From Tigheibacillus halophilus (GTDB lineage: Bacteria > Bacillota > Bacilli > Bacillales > Amphibacillaceae): 64,000 bases of DNA. This document shows positions 18,900 to 28,019 of the stretch, piece after piece; the stretch's first letter is position 1; each line of letters starts with the position of its first letter. Under the pieces are notes generated by a model. That model was not told where the DNA came from, ran no database searches, and saw only the letters and a program-made list of their open reading frames with translations. The stretch is from NCBI RefSeq assembly GCF_042683165.1, contig NZ_JBHUIZ010000006.1:310001-374000 (forward strand). Direction: 5' to 3'. The position numbers were made by a program, and so were the translations under genes.

Positions 18900-20276
18900 T
18901 TGGCAAAAATTAAGTTTAACATAGTTAGTATAGGTTTGTTTCTGTCAATCATTTTGAGTCCATCCCCCCTACACATAGATGCAAAAAATTTTGGGCCGGA
19001 TGAATGGCATCAATACCGTATGAAAAGTGATAAAAACGCTGTATTTGATAATGGTGCTGAGCCATTGGAGTACGTGGAATTTCAGACAGAGGATGAGGTT
19101 AGAGCTACGCCGGTTATTGCGGAGAATAAACTGTTCATAGGAAATCATAATTCAGGAGATTTGTTTGCTTTTGACATCAATACGGGTAAAAAAATTTGGC
19201 AAAGCAAGGCCCCAAACTGGATCCATTCTGAAATGATTTACAACGAAGGTAAAGTATATGTGGGCTACGGGAATCGGTTCTTTCAGGAAAATGGGATACG
19301 TGGAACAGGTGAAAGCGGCATAATCGCATTGGATGCTAAAACGGGGGACACGCTTTGGGAATATAAGACACAAGGTGAGGTTATGCCGACGCCTGCGTAC
19401 AACGATGGCTATGTGTACGCTGTCACAGGAGACAGGCATCTATATAAATTGGATCCGGATTCCGGAAAGCTATTACATAAAGAAAATATTGGACATACCG
19501 TAAGCATGTCTGCACCTAATATCAAGGATGAGACATTATATGTTGGAGGTAGCAGTCCAAATCCTTTCACTTTTTCCGCGTATGATTTGCAAAACGATGA
19601 ACTCAAATGGCAAACTGAGTTTCCAAGTGTATTTGCGGGATTGGATGATGTTCCGCCAGCTATTTCCGGCAATTTAGTCGTCACAACAGCAGTTGAGGGA
19701 GATAAGGGGGATCCTGAACATTTCCTTTATGCGATGGAGGTGGACTCAGGGGAGATTGTTTGGAAACGAAGCATGGGTAAAGGAGATTTTGTTAAAAACA
19801 ATAAATCTGGTGCCCCGATTATCTACAAAGATAATATATATGTAGGAAGCCCTATAGCAAAAACCTTCTATTCGTATGACTTGAAAACAGGTAAACAGCT
19901 GTGGAAATTTAAAGATGAAGTTATGAAGGCTCCTCCAGTTGCAAATGATGACATTGTATACTTTACGAATACGAAGGGTTTTGTGTATGCTTTGGATGCC
20001 AAAACTGGTGAGCAAGTTGGGAGAAAAGAACTAAATGGCAAGCTAGCCCCTGCAGGTCCAGTCATTATCAATGATACCTTATTTGTCGGTAGTCAGGATT
20101 CGAAAGTATATGCATTCCCATTAAGCGATATCAATGGGCATCAGAATAGCGGAGAGAAAGTGAAATCAGAGCAGGAGACAAATGAAACACAGATGATGAT
20201 TATAATGAGTGTTTTAATCCTTGTACTAGTGGTTCTGCTGTTCCTAGTGTTAAAGCGAAGAAGACGAAATAGTTAA
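18900..20276 (+). CDS. Membrane-anchored PQQ-like beta-propeller protein
   Basis: This protein has 458 residues and begins with TTG behind a perfect AGGAGG. An N-terminal signal sequence (ISIGLFLSIILSP-like hydrophobic core) is followed by repeated blades of the PQQ-like type: LFAFDINTGKKIWQ, IIALDAKTGDTLWEY, LYKLDPDSGKL, LYAMEVDSGEIVWKR, FYSYDLKTGKQLWKF and VYALDAKTGEQVG. It ends with one membrane helix and a KRRRRN anchor, so the propeller faces outward. Nothing here shows binding of PQQ itself. It lies 24 bases after the TarM-like gene, so a part in sensing or organising the wall polymer is possible but unproven. Confidence 0.72.
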   Translation: MAKIKFNIVSIGLFLSIILSPSPLHIDAKNFGPDEWHQYRMKSDKNAVFDNGAEPLEYVEFQTEDEVRATPVIAENKLFIGNHNSGDLFAFDINTGKKIWQSKAPNWIHSEMIYNEGKVYVGYGNRFFQENGIRGTGESGIIALDAKTGDTLWEYKTQGEVMPTPAYNDGYVYAVTGDRHLYKLDPDSGKLLHKENIGHTVSMSAPNIKDETLYVGGSSPNPFTFSAYDLQNDELKWQTEFPSVFAGLDDVPPAISGNLVVTTAVEGDKGDPEHFLYAMEVDSGEIVWKRSMGKGDFVKNNKSGAPIIYKDNIYVGSPIAKTFYSYDLKTGKQLWKFKDEVMKAPPVANDDIVYFTNTKGFVYALDAKTGEQVGRKELNGKLAPAGPVIINDTLFVGSQDSKVYAFPLSDINGHQNSGEKVKSEQETNETQMMIIMSVLILVLVVLLFLVLKRRRRNS

Positions 20277-20280
20277 TATA

Positions 20281-20330
20281 GGTATATCAACCATCTTAGA
20301 TGTTTGAAGATGGTTGATATGCCTTTTATT
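20281..20330. terminator. Bidirectional terminator between convergent genes
   Basis: GGTATATCAACCATCTT pairs with AAGATGGTTGATATGCC (17 bp, one G-T), followed by TTTTATTTTTATT. It serves the propeller gene and probably the convergent LtaS-family gene. Confidence 0.85.
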
Positions 20331-20336
20331 TTTATT

Positions 20337-22226
20337 CTATTTTACTTTTGTATAAAAGTCATCAGCTAACCAATTATGGCCAAAAAGTGCGTCGTATTGA
20401 ATAATCCGATAGTCGTTGACCATTGCCAATAAATCTTTTGGAACTTGATTATCGGACAGTTTGCCTTCGTTTGTGACAACATAATCCTTTCCTATTCGTT
20501 TGACCCCTTTTGTCAGTAAAGTATTCATAAGCCCTTGATAGGGTGAAACATAATAGTTTCCTTCCTTTAATAATAATGGGACAAAGAATGCGGGTGATAG
20601 ATCTTCAAGCTGCATCCCCTCCTGGCTTCTGCCATTATTCATGAATATAAACCATGGGGTATGATGGAGTTCATCGCCCTTAAATTGATTTTCTGTGCCT
20701 CTGAAAACGCTGGGATAGTGATCACCATAAAACAGTAAATTAACATCTTTGTTGGATTTCCCCAATTCATTCACTAAATCTTTAATTGCATTGTCTGTTG
20801 CATGGATTCCTTGCAAATAGTTGAATAATCCTTCCGCTTTCTTTTTCGGATAAATATTTGTATTTATTTCAGGTTTGTAACCCATTTCTGGAATCTTTTT
20901 ATTATATGGCGAATGATTTTGCATAGATAAAATATGAATAAGACCTACATTGTTTTTATCCATCACATCCAAAATATCCTTATTCAAAGCTTCGTCGGAA
21001 ACTCTTTTGTGGTTTCCCAACTTGTCTGTATGTTTAATTCCATGATTTAGGTATCGAAAATTATCAAACCCTATTTTTTCGTAGACTGTTTTTCTATTGT
21101 AAAGATGTGCAGTATAAGGATGGACAGCAACCTTTTCTTTGTCATAAAAATCCAATATGGTATGTTTGTTTTTTGAATCTGCATAGAAATCAGAGTAAGG
21201 GGTCACCACTAGTGGTTCATTAAAAACTTCCAAACTGAAAGATGTTAAAACTGACCATTCTAAATTAGCGGTGCCGCCACCTATATATTGGCTGTACATA
21301 GAACCGCCTATATTATTTTTAACTGTTTGAGTAATAAAAGGAATTGGTGACTCATTTAATAAAAGTCCTGGAAGCTGTTTAGGGTCCATGAATGATTCAC
21401 TTAAATAAAGAAGTGTTTCGGAATCGTTTAAAGACTTATCGCGTTCTTTATTAATTCTCTGGGATAACTTACTATGTTTCTGTGAAATTTCTTTTATCTT
21501 AACCTTGTTATACCCTGCAGGTCTATCCATATAAATAGGTTTGACAGTATGCATAAAAGTTGGTAAAAATCCATCCATCCGGGCACGTTTTAAGGGATTG
21601 AAATTATGGCTATGGGTCTCTTCGAATTTTAAAAGATGTGCATTATAGTAGTTGGGTTTGATGAATATCATGATGAGAAACGTTAATGACAATAGCAATA
21701 AAGTTACTCGGATCCACTTATTAATATAAAAGTGAAGCTTCTTTGAAAGTTTGATTATCAAAAATTGCAAACCAGCTAGAATTAATATAACTGTACAAAC
21801 TATTACTAGCGCAAAAGCAGGGGAAACATCTACGAAAGATAAAAGCTCTTTGGGCGACGCAACTGTTTTGATCTCTGAGAAAGTGATAAACTCATTTCGT
21901 TCCACAACTTTGATTTGGTTTGCAAAAATCAGGCCAATCATAAGTATATCTATAATCAAAATACTGACAATTGCTGTCCCAAGGATTGAATATAGAAATA
22001 TCGTCGAGATAAATATTAAAGAAATTCCGTTGGAAAAAGAATCATGAAAGTCTTGTGTAGAATCAATAGTGTAATCTGGAAACATGCTTTTATTCAACCA
22101 TTCAACAATAGCTGTTGCGTTGATTTTTATGACGAAAAATAATATTAAAAAATATGCAATTAAAAGTAAGCTCCGCTTTGTTTTCGACATTCGATACGCC
22201 ACTTCTTTCATAGTATATATTAACAT
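20337..22226 (-). CDS. LtaS-family phosphoglycerol transferase (sulfatase fold)
   Basis: This 629-residue membrane protein has about five N-terminal helices, then an extracellular alkaline-phosphatase-like domain. Metal and catalytic residues are visible: Glu in YLSESFMDP, the nucleophile Thr in GGGTANLEWSVLTSF, FYGDHYPS (Asp-His) and HHTPWFIFMN. LtaS enzymes polymerise or transfer glycerol phosphate from phosphatidylglycerol. GTANLEW in place of the more usual GTANVEFE, and its position by the tar genes, fit a wall-polymer-modifying paralogue as well as a true LtaS. No strong ribosome-binding site supports the first ATG; an internal ATG giving MSKTKRSLLL is possible. Confidence 0.82.
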   Translation of the reverse strand: MLIYTMKEVAYRMSKTKRSLLLIAYFLILFFVIKINATAIVEWLNKSMFPDYTIDSTQDFHDSFSNGISLIFISTIFLYSILGTAIVSILIIDILMIGLIFANQIKVVERNEFITFSEIKTVASPKELLSFVDVSPAFALVIVCTVILILAGLQFLIIKLSKKLHFYINKWIRVTLLLLSLTFLIMIFIKPNYYNAHLLKFEETHSHNFNPLKRARMDGFLPTFMHTVKPIYMDRPAGYNKVKIKEISQKHSKLSQRINKERDKSLNDSETLLYLSESFMDPKQLPGLLLNESPIPFITQTVKNNIGGSMYSQYIGGGTANLEWSVLTSFSLEVFNEPLVVTPYSDFYADSKNKHTILDFYDKEKVAVHPYTAHLYNRKTVYEKIGFDNFRYLNHGIKHTDKLGNHKRVSDEALNKDILDVMDKNNVGLIHILSMQNHSPYNKKIPEMGYKPEINTNIYPKKKAEGLFNYLQGIHATDNAIKDLVNELGKSNKDVNLLFYGDHYPSVFRGTENQFKGDELHHTPWFIFMNNGRSQEGMQLEDLSPAFFVPLLLKEGNYYVSPYQGLMNTLLTKGVKRIGKDYVVTNEGKLSDNQVPKDLLAMVNDYRIIQYDALFGHNWLADDFYTKVK

Positions 22227-22423
22227 GGGGTTACTTGAAGGATCTCTATTTAAGTTCCCTGGCTATACAAGCCTAAACTGGGAATATTATTTACAAAACT
22301 TCAAGCTTTCTAGTTATTTTATCATAAATGTGTAAGAAACTTTAAAATACTTTTTAGTTGAGAGATATGAAGACTGCAAATGCTATGAAACTTACTTATT
22401 CGGTAATACAAAATGGTTTTCAG

Positions 22424-22525
22424 GGAATGTAGGCATTGTCAGCATTCCTTCCGGCCTCCGCTGCTTTGATTAGACATCAATAACAGTGGAGGGAATTTGG
22501 AGGCTGGCAAGCCTTTTTATTTTTT
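22424..22525 (+). ncRNA. Attenuator-like RNA with alternative pairings
   Basis: A hairpin GGAATG (22424) / CATTCC (22443) comes first. CCTCCGCTG (22455-22463) can pair with CAGTGGAGG (22484-22492). Alternatively CCGGCCTCC (22451-22459) can pair with GGAGGCTGG (22499-22507). The second pairing would occlude the 5' arm of a terminator, AGGCT/AGCCT at 22501-22514 followed by TTTTATTTTTT. This is the layout of a terminator/antiterminator switch, but no gene starts within 590 bases downstream, so it may instead be an sRNA or a remnant. Confidence 0.35.
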
Positions 22526-22850
22526 GCTTTTTCATGTGCAGTGTTATGTATTTTACGCTGCATTACTATGTACTTTTATTTTGCCATATACAATCACTCC
22601 TTATTTAGAACCAATAGAATATTTCCCCTGAACAGACAAATGGGAAAATTATATAATTACAGTTGCGTAGCAAGAAATATAGTGTTAACATTCAATTAAC
22701 AAACTTAGTTTATTAATGTGAAGATTTAATTGATTGTATATCATATAAAAATAAAGAACTGAGCAATTTAAGTGACATTTATTAAACTCATATTAATAAA
22801 TGAAGGGGATTAGGGGGGATTCGGCCTTAAAAAGTTTATTTTCTGTTGCT

Positions 22851-22957
22851 GTATTAAATAAAAGGGATTCATAAAAGTGGCAAAGTACAAATTTGACATT
22901 CAATTTCCGCAAATTAGTAAAGTACTTTGCATAAATGTAAGCCCTTTTATGTAATAC
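22851..22957. repeat. Imperfect inverted-repeat element, MITE- or IS-end-like
   Basis: The left arm (22851-22888) begins GTATTAAATAAAAGGG and ends GCAAAGTAC. The right arm (22922-22957), read on the other strand, begins GTATTACATAAAAGGG and ends GCAAAGTAC. The arms flank a 33-nt loop. Such fused ends are expected from a miniature element or from an IS that lost its transposase. Confidence 0.5.
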
Positions 22958-22958
22958 G

Positions 22959-23096
22959 TTCGATTGTGTATATTTTATAGAAACTTCAAAAGCCGTAGAA
23001 GGAGTTACCCAGTTTGTTGCAACTGGTCTTAGCACAATATTTGCTTGGTTTTTGTTGGTGATAAAGATCAACTGGCAGATAACAGTACTCAATTAA
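22959..23096 (+). pseudogene. Possible membrane-protein gene fragment
   Basis: An open frame starts just after the hairpin element and runs to the TAA at 23094. It encodes a hydrophobic segment with ETSKAVEGVTQFVATG and IFAWFLLVIKINW. It has no start codon or ribosome-binding site and loosely recalls the first helix region of BCCT-type transporters. This is a weak call and chance cannot be excluded. Confidence 0.22.
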
Positions 23097-23117
23097 CATC
23101 ATTAGAGGTGAAAATCA

Positions 23118-23966
23118 ATGATTAAGGGTTTGACAAGAGACGGACTAGGTAATCTAAAAAATCTTGAAACACACATTATACTTGCTGCAAAAAATGATAT
23201 TGATGTTGTAGATACAGATGGAAATGCCTTAAGAGAGCTAATCGAGGCAAAAGGAATCGAAGGTGCAAAGCAATTTTTACAGGAGAATCAGGTGCAAATT
23301 GGCGCAATTCAATTTCCAGTCGATTGGAGAAACTCAGACGATGCATTTTACAATGATTTACCAGACTTACTGGAAGATGCAAAAATAGCAAAAGCTTTTG
23401 GGTGCAAAATTTTTAATACATTTTTCATGCCTTCCACGGATCAAGATCCTCTTCAGCATTTAATGAAGTTAACGAATCGAATAAAGATATGTGCACAAAT
23501 GATTAAGGGATATGGTTGCAATATTGCTTTAGAATTTGTTGGACCATATCACATGAGGAAGTTGTTCAAAAATGAATTTATTTGGGACTTGCCAACAACT
23601 CTAGAATGGATTGACATGATTGGCGAGCCGAATGTTGGAGTATTACTGGATAGCATTCATTGGTATACTTCTGGAGGAAAAATTGAGGATATTACAGCTA
23701 TTGATCCCGCAAAAATAGCTTATGTTCATATTAATGATGGACCTGAGTTGCCTAGAAAAGAGATACTCGACAACGGAAGGCTATACCCTGGTGAAGGTAT
23801 CATCGATCTTGTTGGTTTCCTAAAGGCATTAAAAGATGTAGGATACGCTGGGGTTGTTTCACAAGAGGTTCTTACTGAAAAAGAGCCCGTAGAGTCAAGT
23901 GAAATCCTTGCGGAGAGGTCGGGTCAAGCTATGGCAGAGGTATTTGTAAAAGCCGGTTTACAATAA
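23118..23966 (+). CDS. Sugar phosphate isomerase/epimerase-like TIM barrel
   Basis: This protein has 282 residues of the xylose isomerase-like (AP endonuclease 2) fold. Probable metal ligands sit in ALEFVGPYH (Glu), LLDSIHWY (Asp, His), VHINDGP (His, Asp) and VSQEVL (Glu). It leads an operon with two Gfo/Idh/MocA dehydrogenases and a GPH symporter. In related clusters such proteins isomerise, dehydrate or beta-eliminate 3-keto sugars; the substrate here is unknown. The start ATG follows AGAGGTG. Confidence 0.75.
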   Translation: MIKGLTRDGLGNLKNLETHIILAAKNDIDVVDTDGNALRELIEAKGIEGAKQFLQENQVQIGAIQFPVDWRNSDDAFYNDLPDLLEDAKIAKAFGCKIFNTFFMPSTDQDPLQHLMKLTNRIKICAQMIKGYGCNIALEFVGPYHMRKLFKNEFIWDLPTTLEWIDMIGEPNVGVLLDSIHWYTSGGKIEDITAIDPAKIAYVHINDGPELPRKEILDNGRLYPGEGIIDLVGFLKALKDVGYAGVVSQEVLTEKEPVESSEILAERSGQAMAEVFVKAGLQ

Positions 23967-24022
23967 CTAGAAGTTGTTGGTGGCATTAATCGGTAAATAT
24001 AAGTTCTAGGAGGACAGACATT

Positions 24023-25135
24023 ATGACAAAAGAAAGAGTGAGAATAGGCGTTATCGGTTGTGGAAATATTGCGTTTCAAAAGCATTTACCTTCATTATCA
24101 AAGTTAGGCAGCAAAGTATCTCTTGCAGGATTTTGTGACATTGTTAAGGAACGAGCGGATAAGGCAGCAGCTGAGTACGGAACAAAAGATGCTGTAGTTT
24201 ACGAGAATTATAAAGAACTTTTACAAGATGAATCCATTGATGTCGTACAAGTTTTAACTCCAAACATTTCACATGCTAATATCACTGTAGATGCATTAGA
24301 AGCTGGGAAGCACGTAATGTGTGAAAAGCCAATGGCCATTAACTCAAAAGAAGCAAAACTAATGGTGGAGGCTGCAAAGCGCACAGGAAAAAAATTGACT
24401 GTAGCATACCAACATCGACATAGAAGAGATTCCTTCTTTTTAAACCAACTAATTGAGGATGGGGAATTAGGTGAAATTTATTTTGCTAAATCCCATGCTG
24501 TTCGGCGTCGAGGCGTTCCTACATGGGGAGTGTTTTTAGATAAGGAAAAACAAGGAGGCGGAGCACTAATCGATATAGGAACACACGCCTTGGATTTAAC
24601 GCTATGGCTGATGGATAATTATAAGCCGAAATCAGTCATGGGTTCAACATATAGTAAATTAAATGATAAACCAGATGGGAATATTTTTGGGCGTTGGGAC
24701 CCTGAAAAATTTGCTGGTGTAGAAGATTCTGCTTTTGGTTATATAAAAATGGAAAATGGTGCAACTATTACCTTAGAGGCTTCTTGGGCGCTTAATGTAA
24801 TTAACCCAAAAGAAAGTCAAGTAACATTGTGTGGAACAGAAGCTGGAGCCGAGATGTTTGGAGATGCAGATGCAAACGAAGGATATGTGGTATTGAATAC
24901 ATCAAAACATGACCAATTGCTAGAAATGGAAACGCAGCCAAGTAATTTGATGCCTTCCCTGCAAGCGGAGGAAGATATAGGCTATCTGGAGGCTAAACGA
25001 TGGATAGATGCCGTGGTGAATGACGAAGAACCGATGGTGAAACCAGAACAAGCTTATGTAGTAACGCAGATACTGGAAGCGCTCTATAAATCAGCTGAAA
25101 CAGGTCAATCTGTGCAAATTGACGAACTTGAATAG
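24023..25135 (+). CDS. Gfo/Idh/MocA family NAD(P)-dependent oxidoreductase
   Basis: This protein has 370 residues with an N-terminal Rossmann fold (IGVIGCGNIAFQKHLP), the family motif MCEKPMAI carrying the catalytic Lys, and GGGALIDIGTHALDLTLWLM with the catalytic Asp/His pair. It lies 57 bases after the isomerase gene, behind AGGAGG. It probably oxidises or reduces a ring hydroxyl of a sugar or cyclitol. The second dehydrogenase of the operon (26934) could catalyse the reverse-direction step of the same pathway. Confidence 0.85.
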   Translation: MTKERVRIGVIGCGNIAFQKHLPSLSKLGSKVSLAGFCDIVKERADKAAAEYGTKDAVVYENYKELLQDESIDVVQVLTPNISHANITVDALEAGKHVMCEKPMAINSKEAKLMVEAAKRTGKKLTVAYQHRHRRDSFFLNQLIEDGELGEIYFAKSHAVRRRGVPTWGVFLDKEKQGGGALIDIGTHALDLTLWLMDNYKPKSVMGSTYSKLNDKPDGNIFGRWDPEKFAGVEDSAFGYIKMENGATITLEASWALNVINPKESQVTLCGTEAGAEMFGDADANEGYVVLNTSKHDQLLEMETQPSNLMPSLQAEEDIGYLEAKRWIDAVVNDEEPMVKPEQAYVVTQILEALYKSAETGQSVQIDELE

Positions 25136-25224
25136 GTTCATGTACAAAAATCTATTGTTCAAAGTATAAAAAGATCCTTCCCTCATTGCTAGTTGTCATA
25201 TTAATTTCTGAGCTTTAACCAAGT

Positions 25225-25302
25225 AGAAGACACCCCCTTTAGTTTTGTTGGCAGAATTGAAAAATGAATGGATATAAATTCTTGAGGTGTTTTCTCTTTT
25301 TT
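25225..25302 (+). terminator. Weak terminator-like pairing after the dehydrogenase
   Basis: AGAAGACACC (25225-25234) can pair with GGTGTTTTCT (25286-25295), followed by CTTTTTT. The loop is over 50 nt, so this is a weak call. A separate palindrome, TCATCTAATG/CATTAGATGA, lies at 25315-25342, upstream of the symporter gene. Confidence 0.3.
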
Positions 25303-25405
25303 AACAGCCGCCAGTCATCTAATGATATACAACATTAGATGATTTGGCGTAGTTCTATACGTAAAGCGTGTAATTGCTCGTAATCTAAAAAAAGGGAGTT
25401 AAAAT

Positions 25406-26773
25406 ATGGAAGCCTTTGCGAGAGAGAAAACAAAACTAGGTCGTGAGCGACATAAACTAAGTTTAAAAGAAAAGATAAGTTATGGGTATGGAGAAATGGC
25501 GTCTGCGTTTGTATGGGGGATGGTGACTAGTTATCTACTCTATTTTTACACAGATGTTTATGGAATTTCTGCCTCAGCAGCCGGTACTTTATTCTTGATA
25601 ACTAGATTGTGGGATGCGGCAAATGATCCGATTATGGGTGTGATTGTTGACAGGACGAAAACGAAGCATGGGAAGGCAAGACCTTATTTACTATATCTTG
25701 CAATTCCGTTAGGGATTATAAGTGTATTAACTTTTATCACCCCAGACTTCTCGGATACAGGGAGATTGATGTACGCATATGTTACTTATCTGCTATTGGG
25801 GATGATTTATACAGCAATTAACTTACCATATGGTGCACTGGCACCTACAATGACAAGAGATTCTAAAGAAAAAGTAGATCTAGGCAGTTATCGAGCTATG
25901 GGGCTTGCAGTGGGTACCGTAATCGTTTCCGCAGCTACTTTGCCATTAGTTAACTTCTTAGGCAAAGGTAATGAACAAGTTGGTTTTCCACTTACAATAA
26001 CTTTGTATTCGGTTATAGCGGGAATACTCTTTTTTCTTACATTTAAAAACTGCAAAGAGCGTTACTCAGAGTATATCGAAGCAAAAGATCGAAAAAAATT
26101 ATCGGAATCTTTAAAAGAAATGTTTAAAAACCGACCATGGGTGTTGGTAGCCATCACCTCATTTTTAAAATTCCTTCGGTTAGGGGCGTTGAATGCCGTA
26201 TTAATTTATTATGTCACCTATGTTTTGGGCAAACCTGGAATGGTACCAGTCTTTCTAACATTACTTAATGGAGCGACATTTGCAGGAGGTGCCTTAGCAA
26301 TGCCGCTTCTAAAAAAAGTTGGAAATAAATTGGGAACTCAAGTTGCGATTGCAATTGGTTCGGTTTTCTTTATCCTGTTATTTTTCATACAGGGGGGTTC
26401 TCCTATACTATTCGCTACAATTTTCTTTTTAGCAAATATGTTTGTTGGGGTGGATAATGCATCGGTATTTGTTTTGTTGGGAGATTCCATTGATTACCAT
26501 GAGTGGAAATTCGGTCAGAGATTGGAAGGGTTACTTTATTCCGCATATAGTTTTTCAACTAAATTCGGGGTTGCAATTGGTTCGGTTTTAGTTGCTTACG
26601 CTTTAGGGTTTGTGAACTATGATCCCACAGCGATCACGGAGGGGGCGAAAAACATGATAAGCAGTCTTATGTTTATAGCTCCAATTGTGTTCTCTGTTCT
26701 TCAAGTGATTACATTGGCTTTTTATAAGTTAGATAAACACCACGCATCGATTGTAGAAGAATTAAACAACTAA
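25406..26773 (+). CDS. GPH-type sugar:cation symporter (MFS)
   Basis: This protein has 455 residues and about 12 membrane helices. It carries the glycoside-pentoside-hexuronide symporter signature early (LWDAANDPIMGVIVDRTKTKHGKARPY) and a duplicated family-type loop LLGDSIDYHEWKFGQRLEG. It most likely imports the sugar, glycoside or uronide used by the flanking isomerase and dehydrogenases. Cation use is inferred from the family. The ATG follows GGGAG. The 270-base gap before it holds a palindrome that could be an operator. Confidence 0.85.
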   Translation: MEAFAREKTKLGRERHKLSLKEKISYGYGEMASAFVWGMVTSYLLYFYTDVYGISASAAGTLFLITRLWDAANDPIMGVIVDRTKTKHGKARPYLLYLAIPLGIISVLTFITPDFSDTGRLMYAYVTYLLLGMIYTAINLPYGALAPTMTRDSKEKVDLGSYRAMGLAVGTVIVSAATLPLVNFLGKGNEQVGFPLTITLYSVIAGILFFLTFKNCKERYSEYIEAKDRKKLSESLKEMFKNRPWVLVAITSFLKFLRLGALNAVLIYYVTYVLGKPGMVPVFLTLLNGATFAGGALAMPLLKKVGNKLGTQVAIAIGSVFFILLFFIQGGSPILFATIFFLANMFVGVDNASVFVLLGDSIDYHEWKFGQRLEGLLYSAYSFSTKFGVAIGSVLVAYALGFVNYDPTAITEGAKNMISSLMFIAPIVFSVLQVITLAFYKLDKHHASIVEELNN

Positions 26774-26815
26774 CGATTATCTCTGGAAGGGAACGGCAGC
26801 AAGCAAGCGAATGAA

Positions 26816-26829
26816 AGAAAGCGTTTTAA
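26816..26829. promoter_or_regulatory. Candidate cre box (CcpA site)
   Basis: AGAAAGCGTTTTAA matches 12 of 14 positions of the cre consensus TGWAANCGNTNWCA. It lies between the symporter and the second dehydrogenase genes. Confidence 0.35.
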
Positions 26830-26933
26830 TGGTAAGGTTGGGGTGAAATGGGGTTTGTAGAAACAGACAGGTTTAACGAAGATACAGCATAAATGGGGTA
26901 AGTTTGTCTACATCCTTTATTGGGAGGAATATG

Positions 26934-28019
26934 ATGGAAAACACTATTAAAATAGGAATAATTGGTTCAGGTAGAATTGCAGCGAACCACGCTAAAGCGT
27001 ACATGAATATGAAAGATGTAGAAATTGTAGGCATTGCAGATACTATTCCCAATAAAGCGCAACATTTTATTGATGAATTGGAAATTAAAAATGCGCAACC
27101 GTTTGAAGATCATAATGATCTTCTACAATTGGATATGGATGGGATAAGCGTTTGTACGCCAAACTTTGCTCACCACAAAACTAGTATTGATGCATTAAAA
27201 GCTGGCAAACATGTTCTTGTGGAAAAACCATTGGCAGTTACTCTCGAACAAGGAATTGAAATGTCTCAGATAGCAAAAGAAACAGGTAAAATGCTTTCTG
27301 TTGGCTATCAACCGAGGTACGATCCTAATATGAAAAAAATAGTGAGTATTGTTCAATCTGGTCAACTTGGAGATGTTTATTACGTAGAAGTTGGCGGCGG
27401 CCGTCGTCGAGGAATGCCTGGTGGAACTTTTATTAATAAGGAATTTGCAGGTGTGGGTGCGACTGGGGATATAGGAACATATTCATTAGACTTAGCACTA
27501 AATGCATTAGGCCATCCTAAGCCATTAACGGTTTCTGCTTATACATCGAATCATTTTGGAACAAACCCGCTTTATCATCCGGAGTCAGACAAGTTTGAGG
27601 TGGAAGATTTTGGCGCAGCAATGATTCGATTAGAGGGTGGAATCGTTCTTAATTTCAAAATATCATGGGCTATGCACATGGATACGCTCGGGCCGGCTAT
27701 TTTCCTTGGAAAGGATGCCGGACTTAAACTGACTCCTGCAGGAAGTGGTCCATGGAGTGGTGTGTGGGACGGCGGCATTGCCGCTATAAGTATGTTTCAT
27801 GATTGCGAGGAGCGATATGAGGAAGTAAATTTACCTATCGAAAAGCACGACATTAATATTTTTGCAGCGAAAATAGAAGATTTTGTTCATGCGATGAAGG
27901 AAAGCAAGCCAGCTCCGATACCAGCAGATGAAATAATCATTAACCAAGCAATTATTGACGGTATTGCGAGATCATCAAAATTGAACAGAGAAGTTGAAAT
28001 TCATTTACCTGCATTTTAA
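26934..28019 (+). CDS. Gfo/Idh/MocA family oxidoreductase, second of the operon
   Basis: This protein has about 361 residues. The Rossmann motif is IGIIGSGRIAANHAKAY, the catalytic Lys lies in LVEKPLAV, and GVGATGDIGTYSLDLALNAL replaces the usual GGG-DIG-H block, with Tyr where a His often stands. ATG at 26934 has GGGAGG six bases upstream; ATG at 26931 is also possible. It is paralogous to the dehydrogenase at 24023. Two different Gfo/Idh enzymes plus a TIM-barrel enzyme is the gene set described for anhydrosugar (levoglucosan) catabolism, but this is only an analogy. Confidence 0.82.
   Translation: MENTIKIGIIGSGRIAANHAKAYMNMKDVEIVGIADTIPNKAQHFIDELEIKNAQPFEDHNDLLQLDMDGISVCTPNFAHHKTSIDALKAGKHVLVEKPLAVTLEQGIEMSQIAKETGKMLSVGYQPRYDPNMKKIVSIVQSGQLGDVYYVEVGGGRRRGMPGGTFINKEFAGVGATGDIGTYSLDLALNALGHPKPLTVSAYTSNHFGTNPLYHPESDKFEVEDFGAAMIRLEGGIVLNFKISWAMHMDTLGPAIFLGKDAGLKLTPAGSGPWSGVWDGGIAAISMFHDCEERYEEVNLPIEKHDINIFAAKIEDFVHAMKESKPAPIPADEIIINQAIIDGIARSSKLNREVEIHLPAF

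Larger units (their letters stand above)
22227..23117. other. Long non-coding stretch with decayed sequence
   Basis: No intact gene is seen in 890 bases. It holds an attenuator-like RNA segment (22424-22525), a hairpin element with 36-38 nt arms (22851-22957) and an apparent gene fragment (22959-23096). The AGAGGTG ribosome-binding site of the next gene lies just before 23118. This looks like a site of past insertion and deletion. Confidence 0.5.

Noticed and set aside
22793..23092. A 99-codon minus-strand frame before the isomerase gene
   Set aside because: It runs across the inverted-repeat element and has no start signal; it is better explained as chance.
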